This document shows positions 8,512 to 18,493 of a stretch of 64,000 bases of DNA, one piece after another (position 1 is the first letter of the stretch; the number at the start of each line of letters is the position of its first letter). Position numbers and translations under genes: made by a program. The stretch comes from Annona cherimola (Eukaryota; Streptophyta; Magnoliopsida; Magnoliales; Annonaceae): positions 50,392,012 through 50,456,011 of the forward strand of contig CM059971.1 of the NCBI GenBank assembly GCA_030490835.1, in the 5' to 3' direction. The notes beneath the pieces were generated by a model, which ran no database searches, was not told the DNA's origin, and saw only the letters and a program-made list of their open reading frames with translations.

Positions 8512-10429
8512 TGTTGGAAATATAGCTAAATCCATATTTTGATGATTAACAAATCAATTTGAGTATGTCTTGGCTACTAACAAGTTTGTGGAAATGTTTA
8601 AGGAATATTCATTTGAAGAAAATCAAGTATGGAAGCCAAGTCGTATACCAAGTCGACTCCAAGATCGACTTCAAGAAGTCAAATCTGTCCAGAGCTGAAA
8701 AGGGGAGAAGAACAAGTGAAGTCGCAGGCCAAGTCGACTCCAGGTGCGACTTAGGAAACCAAGTCGCAGACGAAGTCGACTCCAGCATCAACTTCAAACA
8801 TCCAGAGTTGAATTTCGGAGCAGCAGAATATCGAAGTCGCAAGTGAAGTCGACTCCAGTTGCGACTTGGGTGAAGTCGCGAACAAAGTCGACCCCGAAGT
8901 GCGACTTGAGGTTTTGGAGATTCAAAGATACTGATTCAAGCTTCTTTCAAAGATCAAAGATGCAGTTTCAAGATTAAATGATTTCAAGATCAACTCAAAG
9001 CCTCTCAAGTCCAAGAGAAAAAGCTTCAAGGCATTCAAGATCAAATCAAGTCTATCAAATCAAAGGCAAAAGACATAAGCTTGCTTCAAACATTCAAGTC
9101 TCCAAAGCAAGCAAGTTCTCCAATGATTCACAGTATCAAGCAAAACCAAGAAGAAGCAAAGACAAGCTTCTAAGGATTGCAAATCATGGAGCTAATACAA
9201 TCAAGGCACAAGGATTCAGAAAGTAATACAAAAGAACTAAAGGCATGAAGAAGACTAAACAAAAGAGAAAGATTTCCAAAGTTCCGGAGTTCAGAAAATC
9301 AACTGACGAGGTGAAGTCGCACCCCAAGTCGACTCCACCTGCGACTTGGGTCAAGTCTGAAGCCAAGTCGACCCGACCTGGAACTTGAAGTCGCTACAGG
9401 AAGTGAAGTCGCGAAGCCAAGTCGACTCCAGACTGCGACTTGGGTGAAGTCGCAAAGCCAAGTCGACTTCATGATCGACTTCAATCGAGGAAAAACTTCC
9501 AGCGTTGAAAACTGAAGACCGGAGTCTGCGAAGTCGCACCCGAAGTCGACTCCGTCAGCGACTTGGGTGAAGTCGCACCCGAAGTCGACTCCACCTGCGA
9601 CTTGGGTCGCAACGGTCGGATTTATTTTCGAACGTTGGCGCATTAAATGCACGTCACCAACCTTCTAACGTTCGGATTCCCTCCAAACTTATAAATACAA
9701 CCCATTGTGAACGAAGGAGGTACAAGAGGATCATTAAGTGAGCATAACTCATATCCATAAGAGCTTCAAAGAGATCAAATCACTCAAGGAGGAAGAATTG
9801 TGTTTCAAGTTGCAAGAGCTACATTCAGAAACTTCAAAGCCATCATCTACAAGTTCTTCCCTGCGCTAAATCGTTTCTACACACCTGTAAAGTGTAGTCT
9901 ACTTTTATTATTTACTTGTTTGTGTTGAACTTGATTTAGCTTGCGTAGCTAAGATCAAGTGGTAGCAAAGTAGTGTGTGATTGGAGTGTGACTCATCACC
10001 TACTTGTGCTAGTTGTTGATGCCCCCTAGAGCTAGAATCTAGAAGAGAGCAAGAGGCTCTAGTTGTTGATGCCCCCTAGAGCTAGAATCTAGAAGAGAGC
10101 AAGAGGCTCTAGTTGTTGATGCCCCCTAGAGCTAGAATCTAGAAGAGAGCAAGAGGCTCTAGTTGTATTCGCGGAATACAATAGTGGAACCCAAGTCACA
10201 AGGAGTGTGAGCTTGGAAGAGTGGAGTAGGGAGGTTGCCCGAACCACTATAAAATCCTTGTCTACTTGCTTTTATTTCTGCTCTCTTTATTACTTTGCTT
10301 TCCATTCAGTTTCTTCATTCAAGGGGATTAATTCTACAAGGGGTTAAGTTTTTAAGTTACCAAAGAAATTTTTAAGAACCCAATTCACCCCTCTCCTCTT
10401 GGGTTTTGTCATCTATTCGGGACCCAACA
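8512..10429 (+). repeat. 3' LTR of Sirevirus B (1918 bp)
   Basis: It starts TGTTGGAAAT directly after the purine tract and ends GGGACCCAACA, giving TGTTGG...CAACA ends. The first 1.1 kb is dense in palindromic AAGTCGCA/GTCGAC/TGCGACTT modules (8640-8910, 9310-9610). A TATAAATA box lies at 9690-9697. Downstream is a conserved stretch (CTTGATTTAGCTTG, TGACTCATCACCTACTTGTG), three tandem copies of a 50-bp module and an end similar to the other LTRs here. ORFs in it on both strands are by-products of the repeats. Confidence 0.88.
10021..10163 (+). repeat. 50-bp tandem module, about three copies, inside LTR B
   Basis: The unit begins GCCCCCTAGAGCTAGAATCT and ends AGTTGTTGAT; the copies start at 10021, 10071 and 10121. 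Solo LTR E has two copies (reverse, 16909-17008), while C, D and F have one. Each unit holds short inverted repeats (TAGAGCTAGAATCTAGAA). Confidence 0.85.
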
Positions 10430-11349
10430 ATCATAACATTAAGTCGAATAAATTACAACAAATTTATTTTAAGTAGAATAAACATCTAACTACTAATATC
10501 ATATTAAAACGACTAAATGATAACATCCTACATAAGTAGATAAAGTTAAAACACTAAATAAAACATCTCAAGTTTTTAAAATAGTTTTCAATTTTTTTTT
10601 TAAACTAGCACTAAGCCAAATTCTTTTTTCTTAAAAGAAATTATAAAATATTATATTATATAATTGAACTTAAGGAGGAATAATATTTATATATGGTATA
10701 AAATAAATATAAAATACATGAGGGGAATGAAACTAGATTTATATGGAGTATAAAATAAATACAAAATATACGTGTTATATATAATTTGGGTTCGGGTTTA
10801 GCTCAACTCGAGTTCAAGTTATTTTCAATTCGGGATCGGGTTGAACCTGGAAAATTGGGCTCGAGTTCTACAATGGGCAGTTTCAATACTATTTCAATTC
10901 GAGTTCGGCGGGCCGAGTTCGGGTTGAGCCTGCCCCAAGTTGCACCCCTAATTATTTCAGCCCAAAAGCCTCTTCTCTTCTTAGGCCTCACACAAGCCAT
11001 GTGTGTGAGCCTATAGGGCCTGATGTCCCACTTAGTCTGTTAGACCGGAAATGGCCCACCGGAGCACTACCACTAACGATCACCTTAAGCAGCTCTAGTG
11101 ACTGGATCTAGTGAAAAGATTTTATCTTTTTGAAATTTTTCTAGATTCCAATTTTAAAATAGCTAATTTTCTTCAACTATTACCTCTTTACAATCAAAAA
11201 TATATCACCTCTTCAAAATCTATTTAAAAATACTTCTAAAAATTATTTTTCTCCTTTTAAAACTAACTTTTTAACTCATATATACACATATGTTGTTTTC
11301 TTTCTTTTTTATAAGGAAATTAAATTTTGTTTAAAATATTTTTAAACTA
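10430..11349. other. AT-rich spacer, no gene seen
   Basis: I see no coding frame of interest. A 60-bp motif ending TATAAAATAAATA is imperfectly doubled at 10690-10770. At 10790-10950 there is a GGGTTCGGGTTTAGCTC-type repetitive stretch followed by a TTGCACCCCTAAT end, a pattern common at the edges of plant DNA-transposon remnants. Nothing firm can be assigned. Confidence 0.4.
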
Positions 11350-12645
11350 ACTTAATTAGTAAAATAAAAGTCAAGTATTACATATTCTTATATAACAACT
11401 CTACTTTTTAATCATTTCTACATAATTACTCGTAAAACTAACTTATCTATTTTAACTTTATTATTTTTACTTTTCATTATTACCTCTATCGTATTATATC
11501 ATTTTTTCTCATTTCAAAAATTTTTCATAAAATTTTTTTATCAAAAGTTTTATAACTTACTAAAAAAACCCTAAGAGAGTGTTTGTTTACACAAACTATT
11601 TCAACCTAAAACTTTTCAATCTCCATAATATACCATATTTTTTAATTATTTTTTCACTTTTTCCTGTACAACCACCTTGTTTTTCAATCATTTCTACACT
11701 ACCCATGCAAATAATTTATTAATTTTAAAATTCTTTTTTTACTTTTCATCATTACCTCTATCATAGTGCATCATTTTCTCTTATTTTAAAAAATTTTATA
11801 CTAAAAACTTTTCGTCAAAAATTTTATCACTTTCTAAACAATGAATGTGTTTATTTACACTTAAAAGTTCTCGAATCAAAAGTTTTAAATCTAAAACTTT
11901 CCATTCTCTACAACTACATTATTTTTAATTATTTCTTTCACATCTTCAAATGTAACTACCTTATTTTTCAATCATTTTTACGCAAGTACCTATGCAACTA
12001 ATCTATTTATTTTAATTTTATTCTTTTTGCTAATCAAGGGAAGATCCATTGTGTTCGGTCATGGGATTCCCCTTAAAGATATTTTTTTGAATTTTTTTAT
12101 AAGGTAAAAAATGCTACTATATGTAAAAATAAAAAATACTTAAAAACATCTAAAAATAATAAAACTTGATTTTTAGATTAAATATGCATAATTCTACATG
12201 TTTATAAAAAATCAAAAAAACAAAAAAGGGTCTCACGACCAGACGCATGGAGGGGCCACACGGGACCATGTCTCTTACTACTCATCATTATCTCTATCAT
12301 ATTACATTACTTTTTCTCATTTCAAAACTTTTACACTAAAAACTTTTTATTCAAAAATTTATTACTTCTCAAACACATCCAATAAATAAAAAATATCAAA
12401 CTAAAGCTTTTCAATCTAAAACTTTTCACTCTCTGTACAAAATAATATATTTTTTAGTCATTTTTTCACATTTTTTATACAACTATCCTATTTTTTTTTA
12501 TCATTTTACCCAACTACTCATGCAACTTTATTTTCTTTATTTTTTATTATTACCCCTATCATATTACATTATTTTTTTCACTTCAAAAACTTTTACATCT
12601 AAACTTTTTGGGTGTGTTTGGGAAGTGATAAAATTTTGAATATGT
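11350..12645. mobile_element. Cluster of four Tourist-like MITE copies
   Basis: Four head-to-tail copies lie at about 11350-11570, 11575-11850, 11851-12385 and 12390-12645. Each shows the family landmarks in order: CTTTTCAATCTAAAACTTTTC, TTTTTAATTATTT, CAACTACC, CAATCATTT, ATTTTAA, CATTATTACC, CTATCAT, TCATTTTCTC, TTCAAAAACTTTTA, AAAGTTTTATCACTTC. The terminal GTGTGTTTGGGAAGTGATAAA near 12610 is typical of Tourist/PIF-Harbinger MITEs. They have no coding capacity. Confidence 0.7.
12040..12265. mobile_element. Second MITE family copy nested in a Tourist-like MITE
   Basis: This segment interrupts the third MITE of the cluster between its ATTTTATTC and ACTCATCATTATC blocks. Its edges are imperfect inverted repeats (GGTCATGGGATTCCCCTT versus GGTCGTGAGACCC, then T-rich runs). 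The interior AAAACTTGATTTTTAGATTAAATA is shared with the fold-back elements at 44376-45096 and 61785-62058. Confidence 0.5.
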
Positions 12646-13567
12646 GATACTAAGAACAATTTGAGACCCCTACATGTAAATTAGGCATTTAATTATCAAT
12701 AATTATATGATTGAAGTGGATGAATGAGATTAGGGCAAATGATCAAGTGAGGTAGTTAAGTTAATCACCTTTGCCCAATGTTAATTAATGTGTACAAAGA
12801 GACAAAATGAGGTATGAAAATGATGATGCGGTGTGGTTAAATATTCCATTAATTATGATTAAGTTGATGATAATGATCGAATAAATTAGGTCATTACTTG
12901 AAAAATTCATAACTTGATGCTCATAAGGTAGATTAACGTGAAATTTGAAAGGTAAGCACATGTTGACGTGCTCTACCTCATAAATGGAATGGATTATACT
13001 AATTATGATTTAATTAAGGTGATAATTATTTAATTTCATCCAAATTCTAGAGACATTTTCAAATGCTCGTATCTTGCACTAGAATGGTCATTTTGGTATG
13101 AAAATTTTTATGAATGGCTAAAATAAAGTGTCCTATCATATGGATGGCTTTGATTAAGCTAAATCTCATGAAAAAATGCTTAAACACTTATAGTTAAAAT
13201 CTTTTGGCTTTTTACTTCAAAAAGTGATATTTCATTAATGCAAAAATCAAAGAAATTAATGGTACAAATAAGGTGTCCAAATGAGAGATTTTTTGGCAAA
13301 TTTTTGTTAATAAAAAATGAAAAAAATGCACATGAAATTCCAGCTGGCCATGGACGTGTTCAGCAAGGAAAAATGGGCATTTTTCATGTCACAAAATGAC
13401 AAAATAGAGGACACATGTGAATGTGATCAAGGGATCGACTTTGGGCAGATTTTTGGCATTCAAAAATTATGAAAAAAAAATAAATTCAAGGGGGTTTCTT
13501 GGGCAGAAAAAAAAGGGAAAAGAGAAAAAGAGGGCAGCAAGAGCCCTTGGACATTCTAGCAAGGAAG

Positions 13568-13641
<74 letters not shown>

Positions 13642-14874
13642 TTAAAAAAGAGAGAAACAAAAGGGCAGCAAGGTTTGAACTTCTAAGGGGGAGAAAAAAG
13701 AGGAAGAAGGAAGAAGAAAGGAAGGGAAACAAATTCAACAAGGCTTACCCACATTCATATTCAATTTGGGTGAGTATTATGGGTTTTTAAATCATATATG
13801 TTAACCTAAATCATGTTTGGTTGATGTTTAATGTTAAGATTGTTATAAATGTTGAATTCATGGGTAAATATCTTCTTAAATGTTTGATGAATGATGAAGC
13901 AAACCAAACCCATACATAGATTATGTGTTAATACTTACAAGGGTGAAATGAATCACATAGATATGCTCATATGTGGTGAATCTGGAATAAGAAACCAAAA
14001 TATGATAGAAATAGTAAATGAATGAGTTTTAGCATGAATTTATGTGAGAACTCATGATATGATGATTAAGAAATAACTCAATTTTTATCTTAAAAGGTCA
14101 AGTAAGTTGCAAATTAAAATTCGAGAAAATCAACCTCAACAGGGTCAAATGGTTATCAGGATCAGCTACATCAAATGATTTTTAATAATTTTTATACGAG
14201 GAATTTTGAGCTGAAAATTTTATATGATATTGAAGACATTCTGAATATCGCTCAACCAAAATAAAAATTAATTTTTGGAGGTTATAAATATGTCTAATAA
14301 TTAACGTGATTTGACCTGTCCAAAAATTAATATTGCTATCCTGCAGAGTAAAAATACCAGAATAAATATAAATACTTAATATTTTTGTTGGAAATATTTA
14401 TTTTTGTTAATTCATGTAGTTATTAATGTACGATAGAAATTTCAGATTTAAACTCCCTGATTTGATTATAAATCAAAAATTTGAGAAATCAGTGTGTCTG
14501 ATTTCAACAATATGGACAGATTGAGGAATAAATTAAAATAGAAGTTAAATTTTAAATTTTTGGATGGAATTTAACTTACAATAGGATATAAACAAGTGTC
14601 ATAAGTAATTATGAGAGTTGAATCTACTAGAGGTAGATATTGAAAGGAGTGAGAAAATAATCACTAAAATACTTAGACATGTGAATATTAGAAAGTTAGA
14701 TGTGAACTTGAGAAATCTTACTTGAACATAGATTATAGTTTCAAGTAAGTATCTTAAAGGATTGAGAAGAAAATAAATGTAAATTGGGGTATTGAATGAA
14801 ATAAAATGAAGATATATGACTTAAGAGAAAAGAGTGTTCATCTCCAAGAAAAAATGGAATAAAGTTGAAATATT
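12645..14874 (+). repeat. Non-coding LTR-like repeat, left part (split by element D)
   Basis: No protein frame is convincing. The text (GAGACCCCTACATGTAAATTAGG, a purine-rich leader with a GA microsatellite, AGCTGAAAATTTTATATGA) resembles long plant LTR/UTR DNA. It appears to continue at 25909 after element D: ATATT ends it at 14870-14874 and restarts at 25909-25913. Assignment to a Ty3/gypsy-like LTR is inference. Confidence 0.4.
13571..13639. repeat. GA microsatellite
   Basis: An uninterrupted run of about 34 GA dinucleotides in a purine-rich stretch. The Arg/Glu and Ser/Leu ORFs over it are not genes. Confidence 0.97.
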
Positions 14875-16576
14875 TGTTGATCCCGAGTTAATGGCAAATA
14901 CCCAAAAGGGGAGGGATGAATTGGGTAATTAAAATTTTTCAACTTAAACAGAAACTTTACCCCGGTTTGGTTCAATCCCCTTTAATAAAATAAAAGGAAA
15001 GCAATAAGATAATAGAGCTGAAATAAATCAGTGAACAAGATTTATAGTGGTACAGGCAACCTTCCCTACTCCACTCTTCTAAGCTCACACCTCTTGTAAC
15101 TTGGGTTCCACTATGTATTTCACAAATACAACTAGAGTCACTGCTCTCTTCTAGATTTCAGCTCTAAGGGGCATCAACAACTTACAGCACAAGTAGGTGA
15201 CGAGTTCCACTCCAATCACACACTACTTTGCTTACACTTGATCTTAGTTACCCAAACTAAATCAAGTTCAATACAACAAGAAAAAGTAAAAGAGAGTTTC
15301 TACACGTTACTGAAGTGTAGAGGCAGATTTTGCTCAGAGAAGAACTTGTGAAGTAGACTTAATAATTCGGCAAGCAGCTCTTGGCAGTTTGAAAGCAACG
15401 TTCTTCTTCTAGATGTTGGCTTGATCACTTAAAGCTCTTAGGAATGGGAGTTATGCTCAATCAATGATATTTCAGTTACCTTCCACGTTCATATTGAATG
15501 TCTTATATAAATGGCGAGAGAATCCGAACGTTTGGAAGTAGGTGGCACGCATTTAATGTGCCAACGTTCTAAAAGTTTCCGACCGTTGCGAACCAAGTCG
15601 CAGGTGGAGTCGACTTTGGGTGCGACTTCGCCCAAGTCAAAGATGGAGTCGACTTCGGGCGCGACTTCGGCTGTACTCAGGCTGTTCAAGTTCTTCCTCG
15701 GGTCGACTTGGTCCTGAACTTGACCTAAGTCGCAGGTGAAGTCGACTTCGAGTGCGACTTCACTTCTTGTGCTTGCTTGATGAACTTGAAATCCTTGGAG
15801 ATGACTTGGATCTCTTGATTTTCTTCAAATTAATGTTCTTCCCTTGATTATATCTCTTGGAACTCAGTATAATCATCCTACCTTGATGTCCTTTAGCTCC
15901 GTGACTTACAAACTTTGAATCCTTGAAACTTGGAGTGTACATGAAAGAAGTCCAAAATGTGTGATCTTGATCTTCCATAATGAATACATGCAACTTTGCT
16001 TGCTTTGGACTTGATTTGATATTCATTTGGCCTAAGTCGAATGTTTGAGTCGACTTGGTCTTCAACTTCACTCAAGTCTAGCATCAGGTCGACTTGGTAT
16101 GCGACTTAGCTCTTCAAAACGTGTGCTGATCACCTGAAGTCGATGCTGGAGTCGACTTGGTCTATGACTTCACCCAAGTCGCATGTGGAGTCGACTTGGT
16201 CTGCGACTTCAGCAGCTCTCGTCCCCAATTTCAACTCTGGATAGAAAATCACGTTTGAAGTCGGTGCCGGAGTCAACTTAGTCTGCGACTTCACCCAAGT
16301 CGCATGCGGAGTCGACTTCGTTTGCGACTTTGGCAGCTTGGCTCCCCGATTTCGACGCTGGACGAAAATGACATTTTGAAGTCGCTGCTGGAGTCGACTT
16401 GGCCTAAGTCGATGCCTGAGTCGACTTGGAAATCGACTTGACCTGTCATGCTTCATTTTCTTCATTTGTATATCATTTAATCATCTTCACAAACATGTTA
16501 GTAACCAAAACTTACTCAAATTGATTTGTTAATCATCAAAATATAGACTTAGCTTATTTTCCACATGTTTTCTACA
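14875..16576 (-). repeat. 3' LTR of element D (1702 bp)
   Basis: On the minus strand it begins TGTAGAAAACATG (mutated from TGTTGGAAA) after the tract AAAAAGGAGGAGAT and ends GGGATCAACA. It carries the palindromic GTCGAC modules at 15590-15760 and 16020-16440, a TATA box (15502-15511, minus strand) and one copy of the 50-bp LTR module near 15140-15180. Confidence 0.85.
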
Positions 16577-16644
16577 ATCTCCTCCTTTTTGATGATTGAC
16601 AAAATCGATTTGAGTGTATACCTTTCAATGTCTTTAAAACATAC
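16577..16644 (-). promoter_or_regulatory. Polypurine tract next to the 3' LTR of element D
   Basis: Minus strand: TTGTCAATCATCAAAAAGG then AGGAGAT right before the LTR, matching B (8490-8511) and C (39262-39285) with one G changed to A. It is separated from pol by solo LTR E. Confidence 0.75.
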
Positions 16645-18234
16645 TGTTGGGTCCCGAATAGATGGCAAAACCCAAGAGGGGAGGGGTGAATTGGGTTCTT
16701 AAAAATTTCTTTGGTAACTTAAAAACTTAACCCCTTGTAGAATTAATCCCCTTGAATGAAGAAACTGAATGGAAAGCAAAGTAATAAAGAGAGCAGAAAT
16801 AAAAGCAAGTAGACAAGGATTTTATAGTGGTTCGGGCAACCTCCCTACTCCACTCTTCCAAGCTCACACTCCTTGTGACTTGGGTTCCACTATTGTATTC
16901 CGCGAATACAACTAGAGCCTCTTGCTCTCTTCTAGATTCTAGCTCTAGGGGGCATATACAACCAGAGCCTCTTGCTCTCTTCTAGATTCTAGCTCTAGGG
17001 GGCATCAAACACTTAGCACAAGTAGGTGATGAGTCACACTCCAATCACACACTACTTTGCTACCTCTTGATCTTAGCTACGCAAGCTAAATCAAGTTCAA
17101 CACAAACAAGTAAACAATAAAAGTAAACTACACTTTACAGGTGTGTAGAAACGATTTAGCGCAGGGAAGAACTTGTAGATGATGGCTTTGAAGTTTCTGA
17201 ATGTAGCTCTTGCAACTTGAAGCACAATTCTTCCTCTCTTGATTGGCTTGATCACTTTAATGCTCTTGTAGATAGGAGTTATGCTCACTTAATGTTTTCC
17301 AACTGCTTCCCTCGTCCACCATGAATGCTATTTATAATTTTGGAGGGAATCCGAACGTTAGAAGGTAGGTGGCGCGCATTTAATGCGCCAACGTTCGAAT
17401 TAATTCCAACCGTTGCGACCCAAGTCGCATGTGGAGTCGACTTCGGATGCGACTTCGCCCAAGTCGCAGATGGAGTCGACTTCGGGTGCGACTTCGCCTC
17501 TCTGTCGCAACTTCAAGTTCCTGTCAGGGTCGACTTGGGTTCTCGACTTGACCCAAGTCGCAGGTGGAGTCGACTTCAGCTTCGACTTCACCTCGTCAGA
17601 TGGCTTCACGAACTTGGAACTTGGAAATCGTTTTCTTTTGCTTGGTCTTCTCTATGCCTTTAGTTCTTTTGCACTTTTTGTATTACTTTCTGGATCCTTG
17701 TGCCTTGCTTTCATTAGCTCCATGATTTGCAATCCTTAGAAGCTTGACTTTGATTCCTCTTAAATCTTGAATCTTTGAAAGCAGCTTGAATCAGTATCTT
17801 TGAATCTCCAAAACCTCAAGTCGCACTTCGGGGTCGACTTCGTTCGCGACTTCACCCAAGTCGCAACTGGAGTCGACTTCACTTGCGACTTCGATATTCT
17901 GCTGCTCCGAAATTAAACTCTGGAAGGATTTGCTCGACTGAAGTCGATGGTGAGGTCGACTTCGTTTGCGACTTGGCTACCCAAGTCGCAGGTGGAGTCG
18001 ACTTGGCCTGCGACTTCACCTTCCCTTCTTCCGTTTTCAACTCTGGACAGTTCTGCATGTTTGAAGTCGATCTTGGAGTCGACTTGGGGAACGACTTGGC
18101 CTTCCATACTTGTTTTTCTTCAAATGGTTATTCCTTAAACATTTCCACAAACTTGTTAGTAGCCAAGACTTACTCAAATTGATTTGTTAATCATCAAAAC
18201 ATAGATTTAGCTAGTTTTCCACATATTTCCAACA
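16645..18234 (-). mobile_element. Solo LTR E of the Sirevirus family, CATAC duplication
   Basis: It has intact ends (TGTTGGAAA...CCCAACA on the minus strand) and 5-bp direct repeats CATAC at 16640-16644 and 18235-18239. There is no polypurine tract or primer site beside it, so it is not a terminal LTR of D. It carries palindromic modules (17400-17590 and 17815-18100), a TATA box near 17329-17336 (minus) and two copies of the 50-bp module (16909-17008). A solo LTR is the product of recombination between the two LTRs of one element. Confidence 0.92.
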
Positions 18235-18239
18235 CATAC

Positions 18240-18493
18240 TATTTTATCTTATTTTGGTATCTTTAGAATAATTACTGGTCTTTTGCATTTTGAAGTTTAA
18301 CATACATATTCCATTTTCAATAAATCACAAGTTAAAATCATTCATTCAAGTATTTAAAACTGAGACTACTCAAATCTTAATCTCTTCTCCCCCTTTCTGT
18401 CAATTGATCAAAAAAAGGTGGAGCGAGTTAATCCTTTGAGAATGGTGGGGGCTGCTCCCCCTGAACCTGTGCTCCCCCTCAGCTTGTGTTTTT
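18240..18493 (-). promoter_or_regulatory. Post-pol purine tracts of element D
   Basis: Reading on from the pol stop on the minus strand: GAGGGGGAGCA (about 18475), CAGGGGGAGCAG (about 18455), a degenerate tract (about 18410) and AGAAAGGGGGAGAAG (about 18390). This matches the arrangement after pol in element B, and no env-like sequence lies between. Confidence 0.7.

Larger units (their letters stand above)
3455..10429 (+). mobile_element. Sirevirus-type Ty1/copia element B, 5' truncated, env-less
   Basis: It contains gag without its N-terminus, a pol with one frameshift, a 360-bp stretch with four purine tracts and a 1918-bp 3' LTR. No env-like ORF lies between pol and the LTR, unlike A and C. 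The 5' end is fused to element A, so no target duplication can be checked. Bases after the LTR (ATCAT from 10430) are the right flank. Confidence 0.85.

Noticed and set aside
8640..8910. Palindromic repeats as a CRISPR-like array
   Set aside because: Spacing is irregular, the repeats are inside LTRs of a plant retrotransposon, and no cas genes exist here.
8559..9652. Many 60-117 codon ORFs on both strands inside LTR B (and likewise in LTRs C, D, E and F)
   Set aside because: The palindromic AAGTCGACTCC modules lack stops in several frames on both strands, so such ORFs appear by chance. Identical peptides in both LTRs of C reflect LTR identity, not selection.
13417..13741. Arg/Glu and Ser/Leu repeat ORFs over the GA microsatellite
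   Set aside because: Low-complexity translation of a dinucleotide repeat.
16645..18234. This LTR as the 3' LTR of element D
   Set aside because: It lacks a purine tract at its inner edge and has its own CATAC duplication. The real D 3' LTR, with tract, is at 14875-16576.
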